Notes: a model not told the origin generated them from the sequence alone. Counted from the first letter of the stretch, positions 55,125 to 63,763 are shown. The stretch: 64,000 nucleotides of DNA from CAVSWT01 sp963746735 (GCA_963746735.1 CAVVCO010000016.1:62001-126000), one strand, 5' to 3'. Translations and numbers: made by a program.

Positions 55125-55841
55125 ATGTCTAATGAGAAAACTGCCATCATCACTGGAGCTTCCGGAGGTATTGGCAGGGGTCTGGTTGCGGCTTTCCTAA
55201 AACAAGGTTTCAGGGTAGTCGCAACCTCACGGAAAATAAGTCAATCATTTACTGCTTCACCTAACCTTATTCTCATTGATGGAGATATTTCTAAACAGGA
55301 GACAGCAGCAAGAGCAGTTGAAGCGGCAGTTAAAAACTTCGGGACTATTGATGTTTTAGTTGCTGCTGCCGGGATATACTACTCCAAACCTTTTATAGAT
55401 TATATTCTCGAGGATTTCAATGCTCTAGTCTCTGTTAACCTGCTAGGATTCATTTATATAGCACAGCTAACTGTAAAGCAAATGTTAAAGCAGAAATCAG
55501 GAAGTATTGTGAGTATATCTGCATCGCTTGCCGATAGCCCGATTGCAGGTGTAAACGCCTCGGTTTCAATGATTACCAAGGGAGGACTGAATTCGGTGAT
55601 CCAAAGTCTAGCCATCGAATATGCAAAGGAAGGTATCAGATTCAATGCTGTTGCTCCAGGTGTAGTTGATACGAATCTGCAAAAGGATTTATCGTATGAC
55701 TTTCTTAAGACTCGGCAGCCGATGGGTAGAATTTCATCTGTCGATGACATTGTCAATGCTGTGCTCTATTTGGCGCAAGCAGGTCAGGTAACAGGAGAAA
55801 TACTTCATGTGGACGGAGGTGCACATACAGGCAAATGGTGA
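55125..55841 (+). CDS. SDR-family oxidoreductase with atypical active site
   Basis: A 238-residue Rossmann protein. The NAD(P) motif TGASGGIGRG is at about 8-17, the structural VAAAG near 83, the active serine in SISAS near 133, and the end VTGEILHVDGGAHTGKW is normal. The usual catalytic Y-x3-K reads S-M-I-T-K, so the tyrosine is replaced by serine while Lys is kept. Either catalysis differs or the enzyme has lost dehydrogenase activity. AAAGGAGG precedes ATG 55125. GC content is higher than in the surrounding DNA, compatible with acquisition. Confidence 0.82.
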   Translation: MSNEKTAIITGASGGIGRGLVAAFLKQGFRVVATSRKISQSFTASPNLILIDGDISKQETAARAVEAAVKNFGTIDVLVAAAGIYYSKPFIDYILEDFNALVSVNLLGFIYIAQLTVKQMLKQKSGSIVSISASLADSPIAGVNASVSMITKGGLNSVIQSLAIEYAKEGIRFNAVAPGVVDTNLQKDLSYDFLKTRQPMGRISSVDDIVNAVLYLAQAGQVTGEILHVDGGAHTGKW

Positions 55842-55985
55842 AGTAGACTGAAAAATATTTGGGACATGGTTGGTTAAGATAGAGGTGAAGCTGACTCTAA
55901 AAAGATCAATTGGCTTAAGAAGATATAAGATTGGTAAAATTATTTTAACATTTGCAATAAACACTAAAATCAAAAGGAGTTAAAT

Positions 55986-56435
55986 ATGAACACAGTACAA
56001 ATTGAACATAAAAGCTATGAAATGCCGCCTCACGAAGGGATCTCTATCGCGCATTTTTTAACCGTTGCCGACATAGACAGATCAGCTCATTTCTATAAAT
56101 CAGTCTTTGACGGCCAAATTCTGAGTAGAGGAGACAATGATGGCGCCCCTGCGTATATTCAGATCGCAAATACCTGGTTAATTGTTAACGTTGGCGGCGG
56201 ACCTACAGCCGACAAGCCGACAGTAACGCTTAGCATCCCTGACCCGAACAAGATCAATAGTTTTATGAATATCCGCGTTGCGGATATTCAGGCATGCTAT
56301 GAATTATGGAAAAGCCGAGGAGCTGAGTTCATCACTGAGCCGATTCCCAAGTACGGAGAGATACGCTGCTATATTCGCGACCCTGATGGTTATATTATTG
56401 AGGTTGGACAGAGCACAGATCTCAAATACGGTTGA
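55986..56435 (+). CDS. VOC family protein (glyoxalase/bleomycin-resistance fold)
   Basis: A 149-residue single-chain VOC protein: ISIAHFLTVADIDRSAHFYKSVFDGQIL, then MNIRVADIQACYELWKSRGAEFITEP and CYIRDPDGYIIEVGQST at the end. Metal ligands H (near 18), E (near 97, weak) and E (near 141) could form a VOC metal site, but the substrate is unknown. It has a strong AAAGGAG site and higher GC than its neighbours, like the SDR upstream. The two may have been acquired together. Confidence 0.82.
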   Translation: MNTVQIEHKSYEMPPHEGISIAHFLTVADIDRSAHFYKSVFDGQILSRGDNDGAPAYIQIANTWLIVNVGGGPTADKPTVTLSIPDPNKINSFMNIRVADIQACYELWKSRGAEFITEPIPKYGEIRCYIRDPDGYIIEVGQSTDLKYG

Positions 56436-56707
56436 CGCTCTCCCAGATGGCGAGATGATTCCATAGAGGTTTATAATTATTTGACTTATACATGGCGCTA
56501 CTTAAGAAATATATCGCTAGGCTTTTTAAAAAGTAATTACCACTTAAATAAGGTTTTGCCTCTATTGTTCAGATCATTTTATATGTCAGGTAACAACATT
56601 AAGCATTGAAAAATAAATTAACTACATGCTAAAAAAATATAGTTGATACTGGTGTCACGCTTGCACTTTTTATTTTCGGAAAAATTAATATCCTTATTTT
56701 CCAAAAC

Positions 56708-56943
56708 TTATTGCTTATAATTTTCCACTGTCTTAGCGGATCTTAACTTTAGCATCATCAGGATTTTTCCCGGCGTCTTTAAGTGCATGCCTTTGCCTTA
56801 ATAAATCCCAGCATTGGTCAAGTTCTACTTTCATTTCATCCAGTTCTTTGATTTCTTTATCGGATAAATCTTCTTTAGAATAAAGCCTTCTGCTCCTTTT
56901 CGGACAATTCTTTGATATGATTAAATACACTTTTGTCGTTCAT
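56708..56943 (-). pseudogene. Second DUF2630 copy with two one-base insertions
   Basis: From ATG 56943 the frame reads MNDKSVFNHIKELSEKEQ, then shifts. An extra base near 56888-56889 must be removed to continue RLYSKEDLSDKEIKELDE and the LDQCWDLLRQRHA signature. A second extra base near 56743-56744 must be removed to reach the conserved RSAKTVENYKQ end at 56708. The interval is 236 bases, exactly 234 plus two, and the corrected protein is 77 residues, the same length as the intact copy at 53362-53595. It is very similar to that copy and shares its upstream control region. Confidence 0.85.
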
Positions 56944-57055
56944 AATAAGTTTTCCTTTTGAATTAGTTAATTATTACTATAACAATCCTTCTGTCATTAA
57001 ACTCCGGGTAAAATTTTAATCACAATCCAATTTTATAATTTTTAGACTTATCTAG

Positions 57056-57196
57056 ATTGAGCGAAATATCGAACTTAATTTTTTAAGGAAGCGATATATC
57101 TATTCTATCTCATAAAAAGTATAAGGATTTTTATAAAAAAAATTAAAGATAATGGTATATAATTTGGCTTTGTAATCTAAAATATAAAGATTTAAA
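57056..57196. promoter_or_regulatory. Duplicated control region, copy 2: two CGANATNTCG-type palindromes
   Basis: AGCGAAATATCGAA (57060-57073) and AGCGATATATCTAT (57090-57103; last core base changed G to T) lie 31 bases apart. ATGGTATATAATTTG (57152-57166) begins 60 bases after the second core, and TATAAAGATT follows. Order and spacing match copy 1 at 53703-53842 almost exactly. The gap 56944-57621 also holds the GAPDH remnant; nothing else was recognised in it. Confidence 0.6.
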
Positions 57197-57340
57197 CTGA
57201 ATTGAAGTGATTAGTAATACTTCTATTATTACCGCTTTGAGATAGATCACTACAATTCAATATTAAATCACTAACTTTAAATATCCTCTCTGCTTTAGTT
57301 TAAATTTTAAGATCAAATTATCTTTTGTTTATAATGAGAA

Positions 57341-57463
57341 AGAAACATACCGGGCCCGGTTCCGGCGGGAACTATCTCTGACCTTGTGTTTGTGACTGAA
57401 AGAAATACACCTGTAAAAGAAATAAATAAGATATTCCAAGAAGAAGCTAATTCAGAAAGATAA
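57341..57463 (+). pseudogene. Remnant of glyceraldehyde-3-phosphate dehydrogenase (C-terminal piece)
   Basis: The frame ending at TAA 57461-57463 reads VPAGTISDLVFVTERNT, then PVKEINKIFQEEANSER. This is the conserved catalytic-domain segment of type I GAPDH (normally RVPVPTGSISDLVF, EEIN, EEA, SERYQGIL). Only about 38 residues survive. No Rossmann domain or catalytic cysteine region is present upstream, and the frame stops right before the usual YQGI. It is a decayed fragment left from a larger gene. Confidence 0.7.
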
Positions 57464-57621
57464 TAAGCCGGTATGAAAACGAGTTGGGTTATTCAAATTA
57501 GTTGGTTAGAAAATGTGTTAGAATGGTTAAATCAATTGAACATCATGTAACTTTTTAATGAAATAATTATGCTAAATAGAATTGTCTTTATAAATAATTA
57601 AATAATATATGGAGTAATAAA

Positions 57622-58461
57622 ATGAACGAATCGACATTCAAAAATTCTGACGGGCTTAGTATTTTTACACGTTCCTGGTATTCAAAAGAATCCCCCCGGG
57701 GTGTGGTTGTAATTGTTCCCGGTTTCAATTCTCATAGCGGATATTATATTTGGGTTGCTGAGCAATTGGTTTCCAGTGGTTTGGCAGTATATGCTCTTGA
57801 CATTAGAGGCCGCGGTAAATCTGATGGTGAACGTTACTTTGTTAAAAGTTTTGAAGACTACGTAAAAGATGTAGCAGAATTTATTGATATTATAAAATCC
57901 TATGAACCTGGTCTGCCTATTTATTTACTTGGACACAGTGCAGGCGGCGTAGTTTCTTGCCTTTACACACTTAAACATCAAAAGGAACTTGCCGGATTGA
58001 TTTGCGAAAGTTTTGCTTTTCAGGTTCCGGCTCCAGATTTCGCTTTAGCTGTTTTCAAGGGATTAGAGCATATTGCTCCTCATGCTCATGTTCTCAGACT
58101 AAAAAATGAAAACTTTTCAAGGGACCCAAAAGCAGTGGACAATATGAACAATGATCCTTTGATTGAACACGAAACTCAACCAACACAAACATTAGCAGAA
58201 ATGGTTCGTGCCGATGAAAAACTTAAAAAAGAATTTCCAAACATTACTTTGCCTGTACTAATTCTACATGGAACTGCCGACAAAGCAGCAAAATCAAGTG
58301 GGAGCGAGTTTTTCTATAAAAATACAGGTTCATCCGATAAAACTTTAAAGCTTTATGAAGGCGGTTATCATGACCTCCTAAATGATATTGAAAAAGAAGT
58401 TGTTATGTCTGATTTATTAGAATGGATTAACGACAGGATACCAACAAAATCGAAAGCTTAA
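57622..58461 (+). CDS. Alpha/beta hydrolase, monoacylglycerol lipase-like
   Basis: A 279-residue hydrolase of the lysophospholipase/monoacylglycerol lipase group. Oxyanion-type VIVPGFNSHSGYY (HG-like loop, here GF) is near 34-44, the nucleophile elbow GHSAGG is at 104-109 (Ser106), the acid lies in ILHGTADKAA near 217 and the His in GGYHDLL near 250. The block YALDIRGRGKSDGER is typical of the group. ATG 57622 has a GGAG site. No signal peptide, so it acts in the cytoplasm. It stands alone. Confidence 0.88.
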   Translation: MNESTFKNSDGLSIFTRSWYSKESPRGVVVIVPGFNSHSGYYIWVAEQLVSSGLAVYALDIRGRGKSDGERYFVKSFEDYVKDVAEFIDIIKSYEPGLPIYLLGHSAGGVVSCLYTLKHQKELAGLICESFAFQVPAPDFALAVFKGLEHIAPHAHVLRLKNENFSRDPKAVDNMNNDPLIEHETQPTQTLAEMVRADEKLKKEFPNITLPVLILHGTADKAAKSSGSEFFYKNTGSSDKTLKLYEGGYHDLLNDIEKEVVMSDLLEWINDRIPTKSKA

Positions 58462-58527
58462 AATTTTTTTGAAACAAAATTACAGTTATAATAACAAGTT
58501 ACAGGCTAACATAAATAAAATAAAAAT

Positions 58528-58691
58528 ATGGAAGCAAGAATAGGTATTGGACAAGAAAATATCAGCGCTGCAACGCATATAATTTCTAAAATATGTCAGC
58601 TGGTGAATTTCTTTTGTACACAAAATCATTAAATGCACATTGGAATGCTGAGAGGTAAGGCTTTCATGAAAAAAGTCAGTACAAACATTAG
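58528..58691 (+). pseudogene. Degraded Dps (ferritin-like DNA-protection protein)
   Basis: From ATG 58528 the frame reads MEARIGIGQENISAATHIISKI. After a one-base loss it continues SAGEFLLYTKSLNAHWNAER, stop, GFHEKSQYKH, stop. This follows the start of Dps proteins (LADEFLLYTK, then HWNVEGPNFHELH, with the ferroxidase His). The remaining two thirds of the gene are missing. It lacks a good ribosome-binding site. It is clearly broken: one frameshift, two stops and truncation. Confidence 0.75.
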
Positions 58692-58750
58692 TTAATAGAG
58701 CATACTCATTTTTACATATTATTGCTTTATTAAAAAAAGAAAGGTCTGCA

Positions 58751-59014
58751 ATGAAAGAATGTTCTCATATAAAACTAATAAACAATGTTGAACCGCATAC
58801 AGAAGGCTGTGAGGAATGTCTACAGTCGGGCGATGATTGGGTACATCTAAGAATTTGTAAAATATGCGGTCATGTAGGCTGTTGTGATAATTCTAAAAAC
58901 AAACATGCAACAAAACATTTTCATTCAACAGGCCATGCGATCATTCAATCTTTCGAACCCGGAGAAGAATGGGGGTATTGTTATATCGATGATATTTTTT
59001 TTGAATCATTATAA
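58751..59014 (+). CDS. UBP-type zinc finger protein
   Basis: A small 87-residue protein consisting of one ZnF-UBP domain. The zinc ligands are visible: CSH at 4-6, CEECLQSG near 19-26, CKICGHVGCCDNSKNKHATKHFH near 37 and the GHAII end. In eukaryotes such fingers bind ubiquitin C-termini; the bacterial versions are often free-standing and of unknown function. An AGAAAGG site precedes ATG 58751. It is 14 bases upstream of the broken DUF5996 gene, likely the same transcript. Confidence 0.87.
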   Translation: MKECSHIKLINNVEPHTEGCEECLQSGDDWVHLRICKICGHVGCCDNSKNKHATKHFHSTGHAIIQSFEPGEEWGYCYIDDIFFESL

Positions 59015-59028
59015 AATTTTATTGCAAA

Positions 59029-59955
59029 ATGGAAACAACAATTTTCAAAGAAAAATTAATCTTACCTTCGCTGCCGCTATATGAATGAAAGGAAACAAAA
59101 AACACTCTTCATTTATTTCTTCAAATTATAGGAAAGATTCGCCTTTCATTTTATCTCCAAGTTTATAATTGGTGGCATACATCTCTTTATATTTCATCAC
59201 AAGGACTGAAAACCGGAACTGTTCCTTATAAATATGGAATCTTTGAAATAGAATTGGATCTTATTAATCACCGGCTGATTATTCATACTGTTAATAACAC
59301 AAAATCATTTTCACTATATGATGGACTAACTGTATCTGAATTTTATAATAAAGTAATTTTAAATCTTTTAGATCTTGGAATTGAAGTCAATATCGATACG
59401 GCACCTTACCGTTGTTTTAGTACTGTTTATTTCGAAAAAGATATGGCACATAAATCTTATAATAAAGAATATATTGAAAGGTTTTTCGAAATATTAAGAT
59501 TTGTTGATGGAGTATTTGAAGAATTCCGCAGCAGGTTTAATACGAAGATTACCCAGGTTCATTTATTTTGGGATAATTTCGATTTAGCTTTAAGAAAATT
59601 TTCAAGTAATCCTACGCCTATTAACAATGCTATGAAAAAAGAGAAAGGAGAAGCATATTCTCATCAAGTAATAAGTTTTGGTTTTTGGGCTGGAGATGAT
59701 GACATCCAGGAACCGGCTTTTTATTCCTATACTTATCCTGAACCTAAAAATATAATGGAAGAATCTCTTATGCCGGATACTGCATTTTGGAGATCTTTAC
59801 ATGGTAGAGCAATCGCTTTAATGATGTATGAAGAAGTCAGAAGTTCTGATTTCCCAAAAGAATTAATACTAAATTTCTTGGAAAGTACTTATCAAGTTGA
59901 AGCTAGAAAAGCAGGCTGGATAATTGGGAAAAATAGGCATCAGTCTATTTTATAG
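59029..59955 (+). pseudogene. DUF5996 family gene with in-frame TGA at a conserved Trp
   Basis: The gene starts at ATG 59029 and its frame is continuous to 59955 (308 codons), save one TGA at 59086-59088. Before it the frame reads LPSLPLYE, after it KETKNTLHLFLQIIGKIRL. In DUF5996 proteins this site is LPL-x-x-W-(K/R)-(E/D)-T-x-x-TLH, so the stop replaces a conserved Trp (TGG to TGA). The rest, including NWWHTSLYISSQGL and the long C-terminal part, is intact. Translation could restart later, for example at TTG 59254, giving 233 residues without the first strands. It stands 14 bases after the UBP gene. Function of the family unknown. Confidence 0.75.
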
Positions 59956-60005
59956 AGCACTTAAAAAAATATTTTTGTCCATTCATTTGTTAAATTGGAG
60001 AAATT

Positions 60006-60383
60006 ATGGCTGATCAAAAAACATCTTTAATTGCAGAAGTTGATTTAGAAGTTGCCAATGAGATAGAAATTTATCTTGCTTCTTTAGACTACAAAGTTTA
60101 TCCAATTATCTCCAAAGGTGAAGAAATAATGGAGGCGGCATTATCAATCCATCCATCTCTTATTATAACTGATATAAATCTTGATGGTCAATTGGATGGC
60201 ATTGAAGCTATTGCTCGATTGGAAGAAGTTTTGAATATATCTTATATATTTATTACAACTTACGATGATTATAGCAGATTAATTACTTCTTATTATTTAA
60301 ACCCTTTAGGATTAATTAGGAAACCAATTGATCATAACAACCTGGTTAAAAGTTTTTCAAAAAGGGAAATTGAATCGCTTTGA
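60006..60383 (+). CDS. Single-domain response regulator (receiver domain)
   Basis: A 125-residue protein with only a receiver domain. Phosphoacceptor Asp in SLIITDINLDG (about 57), Thr in FITTYDD (about 83) and Lys in LIRKPID (about 104) are present. The acidic pair normally read EDD is EVD, so one Mg2+-binding Asp is lost and phosphorylation may be altered. There is no output domain, and the cognate kinase is not in the window. An AATTGGAG site precedes ATG 60006. TGA stop. Confidence 0.83.
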   Translation: MADQKTSLIAEVDLEVANEIEIYLASLDYKVYPIISKGEEIMEAALSIHPSLIITDINLDGQLDGIEAIARLEEVLNISYIFITTYDDYSRLITSYYLNPLGLIRKPIDHNNLVKSFSKREIESL

Positions 60384-60443
60384 CAAAAGAATAATAAATA
60401 CCAATGTGATATAAAACAGTATATTTAATTATTTAGGAAGAAG

Positions 60444-60893
60444 ATGGATAAATTGGTAAAACCTAAAAAAGGTATAGAGTTGGTAACAGATGCTGATCAT
60501 GTTGCTCTTCAACGTCTGGTTACTGAAGCAGCATGGCGAGTTGATTTTGGAAAATCCGACACACTGCACGAACTTTTTATCGAAACCGGTGAGCTGATCA
60601 TAGGTGACAATATATATAAAGGCCGGGAAGCTATTATGAATTGGGGAATTAAGATTGAACAACAACAGACGTATAAGAGTATACGTCACGTTGCTGGGAA
60701 TATGAGATTTGTGAATTTAAGTCATGATACTGCAGAAGGTTTAACTATTCTTACTGTTTTTATGGATGATAAGAAAAGTAGTTCAATACCGTGGGTCGTC
60801 GGCGAAGATCATGATCGTTTTGTTCGTACTGAAAAAGGTTGGCGGTTTGTCAGTCGACGCTGGGTGCAGCTATTCATTCGGCCGAATTCATAA
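60444..60893 (+). CDS. SnoaL/NTF2-like protein
   Basis: A 149-residue cone-fold protein. The LQRLVTEAAWRVDFGKSDTLHELFIETGELIIGDNIYKGREAIMNW pattern is typical of SnoaL-like (nuclear transport factor 2-like) proteins, and the C-terminal DHDRFVRTEKGWRFVSRRWVQLF is the closing sheet. Such proteins are isomerases, dehydratases or ligand binders; nothing identifies a substrate. It has a GGAAGAAG site and follows the response regulator by 60 bases. Confidence 0.75.
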   Translation: MDKLVKPKKGIELVTDADHVALQRLVTEAAWRVDFGKSDTLHELFIETGELIIGDNIYKGREAIMNWGIKIEQQQTYKSIRHVAGNMRFVNLSHDTAEGLTILTVFMDDKKSSSIPWVVGEDHDRFVRTEKGWRFVSRRWVQLFIRPNS

Positions 60894-61116
60894 TCTTTTT
60901 AAAAGATGTCAAATCATTATTTGCCCTTAAGGTAGGCAATTTCATTTAATATTAATTGCTTATTTAAGAAGAGATTTTGATATGGACCGATGCTCGGTTA
61001 GGAGTAGATAACTAATTTGGCCCAATAAAAAAAGCTGCGAAGTATGTTTACTGATACATGATGAGTAGGAACATCTTTGAATTTATTTTGAATCTTAATT
61101 AATTCAATTTCTAATT

Positions 61117-62700
61117 TTACAAATTATGTTCTTTATTGAAGAATTTGTGAAATATTTTGTTCTCTTTAATAAAGTTTTTATAGAAAAAAACTTTAACAAC
61201 ATCATTAAAAATAAACCATGCTAATGCGTATCCGGTTACTATCAAACCCCATTTCCATCCAATTGCAGGAACAAATATTCCATATACACCAACGAGCAAT
61301 CCTAAAACAGCTGTTGATAAAGAAGCAAGCAAAAGTGGTTTTGATGGATACGGTTTTTTGAAAAACCAGTCACTGGTTCTTGTATTAAAAACGGTAGCAT
61401 GTCCAGCAATTATTAGTTTAGTAAATATTGCTGCTTGAATTAATGGTTGCGGTAAATTTGAATAAGTTTCTAGCAAGAAGAAAATTAAGAATGAAGAAAT
61501 TACGCCGGCAATTCCTAATAGAGTTGAAAGCCCAAATAATTCCCTATTATTCCATTTAACCGGGAATGGATCAATTTTAGTATTATCATAAGCAATGGTT
61601 ATTATTGGAATATCATTTAACAAAGCAAGAATAATAATCATAATTGCAGTTACAGGATAAAAATTGAAAATTAAAATTGCCAGAGTCATAAATAAAATTA
61701 CTCTTAAAGTTTCAGCAATTCTATATATTGCATAACTGTTCATTCTTTCAAAGATAACACGAGCTTCTTTAATAGCATCAATAATTACAGAAATACCTGG
61801 TGCAAGTAAAACTAAATCTGCTGCAGCTCTGGCAGCATCAGTCGCACAGGCAACTGCAATCCCGGCATCTGCTTTTTTAAGTGCTGGCGCATCATTTACT
61901 CCGTCACCTGTCATCCCGACAATATGATCTCCATTTTGAAGTTGTTCTACTATAGTATATTTATCTTCCGGAAAAACCTGTGCAAAGCCTCCTGCTTCTT
62001 CAATTATTCTGAGCATTTCTGATTCATGCTTTTTACCTTTACTCTCTTCAACCTTTTCAAGATGTAAAGTTGATTCAAGTTCTTTACTGACTTCTTGAGC
62101 AAACTCTTTTACTTTATCCGAAGGAAGATTAGGATTTAATTTCTGCTGAATAGTTTTTGCAAGAACTTCTGTCATTTTAATAAATTGTGCATTGCCGCCA
62201 TTTTTTAATTCATCAATTTCAAGAATATTTGAATTTAGCCCAAGCTGCTCAGAAATTTGTTTAGCAATTGCTACATTATCCCCGGTTACCATTTTAACAT
62301 TTAATCCAAGTTCTTTAGCTTCAGATATTGTTTCTTTTGCATCATCACGTGGTGGATCGTAAAGTGGAATTATTCCAACAAATTTAAATTCTTGATCTTC
62401 CCCTTTTTTAATTGCTGTTCCAAGTGTTCTATATCCTTTAGCTGCAAATTCATTAACTGTTTTTGAAACCGCATCTCCATCAATACTTTTTGAAGATAAT
62501 TTAATTATAACTTGAGGAGCGCCTTTTGTTATAATTAATTTTTCCTCAGCATTACGAACTAATGCTTCAGTCCTTTTATTTACCGGATCAAACGGAGTAA
62601 ATTTTTCTACTTTATAATTTTTTAGTTCATCATATAAATTATTTTTTTTAAGGTAATCAAAAACCGGAATTTCAATCGGATCACTATTTTCTTCCTTTAG
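61117..62700 (-). pseudogene. P3A-type proton-exporting P-type ATPase, C-terminal part of a frameshifted gene
   Basis: Second part of a plasma-membrane H+-ATPase. It carries the nucleotide-binding domain (KGAPQVI), the phosphorylation-domain hinge MVTGDNVAIAKQIS and TGDGVNDAPALKKADAGIAV, and the last six membrane helices. An extra, charged helical insert of about 60 residues (KTIQQKLNPNLPSDKVKEFA, then KVEESKGKKHESE) lies between the GDN motif and the FAQVFPEDKY block. Its frame opens at 62715, but homology starts only from the KEENSDP codons, the direct continuation of the first part once one base near 62694-62695 is removed. Confidence 0.85.
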
Positions 62701-63763
62701 ACGAAAGAGCAGCATAAATCATTAAATCTTTAACACTAAAATTTGAATATGTAACCGGTTCTGCTACAGTCATTTGATTTTTAGTAAGTGTACCGGTTTT
62801 ATCAGAACATAAAATATCTATCCCGGCAAGCTCTTCAATGGATGCAAGTCTGCTTACAATAGCTTGTTTTTTAGAAAGCACAATTGCACCGACCGCCATT
62901 GTAACAGTCAAGACAGCTGGTAAAGCAACCGGAATTGCAGCAACAGTAAGAACCAAAGCAAATCTTAATATGTCAATCATATTTTCATGTCTGTATAGTG
63001 CAGTTAGAATAATTAATACAACCATGAAAATTGTTATGAATATTAAATAGTTACCTACTTTTATAACCATCTTTTGGAAATGGCTTTTCTGTTCTTTTTC
63101 TGCTTTTGCAACAAGTGAAACTGTTTTGCCAAAGAAGGTATTTAATCCGGTTAACGTAACAACTGAAATCATCTCTCCTTGCTTAGCAACAGAATTTGCA
63201 TATGCTGTATCATTCGCATGTTTAGTTACCGGCAATGATTCACCTGTTAATGCCGCTTGATCAATTTGAATATAATCTCCTTCAATCAGCTTAACATCTG
63301 CCGGAAGAATCTCACCTATCTTTATTTTAATTATATCTCCAGGGACAAGCTCTTTGGCATCAATTGATTTGAATACTCCATCGCGTAAAACTGTAGCCTT
63401 CTTTGCCAGCTTTTGTTTGAGCACACTCAAAGCACTTAAAGCTTTACTCTCCTGCCACAAATCGATAACAGCATTTACCAAAAGCAAAGTAGTTATAATT
63501 CCGAAGTCTTCCCATTTTTGAACTGAAGCAGAAAGTATTGCTGCAATTTCAATCATCCATGGAATTGGTCCCCAGAATCTCCTTAAAACTCTATGTAAAA
63601 AAGTTTCTTCTTTTTCCGGGATTTCATTCAACCCATATTTTTTAATTCTTTCTTTTGCTTCGGAATCTGTCAATCCTTTTTCTTTGTTGGTATTTAATTC
63701 TTTTAAAACTTCATCTATAGTTTTAGATTGATAGGGATTTTGATTCGGATTATCAGCATACAT
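62684..63763 (-). pseudogene. P3A-type proton-exporting P-type ATPase, N-terminal part of a frameshifted gene
   Basis: First part of the pump: cation-ATPase N-terminal segment, the actuator domain with ALTGESLPVTK, membrane helices 1-4 with the PVALPAVLTVTMA ion site segment (helix 4), and the phosphorylation motif CSDKTGTLTKNQMTV. After LMIYAALSSK the frame goes wrong (GRK, TAG at 62684-62686). Deleting one base of the CC at 62694-62695 joins it to the C-terminal part and gives an 881-residue protein, normal for the bacterial P3A group. It is either mutated or misread. Confidence 0.87.

Noticed and set aside
56492..56536. 14-residue cationic peptide frame (MALLKKYIARLFKK)
   Set aside because: It looks amphipathic but has no ribosome-binding site, and very short frames are expected by chance.
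59086..59088. General reassignment of TGA to Trp in this genome
   Set aside because: Several confident genes end with TGA (rimM, atpZ, ffh, GWxTD protein, response regulator), so TGA is a normal stop.
60970..61060. CCGATGCTCGG mini-palindrome as another CGANATNTCG site
   Set aside because: The central spacer is three bases, not four, and the flanking promoter elements are missing.
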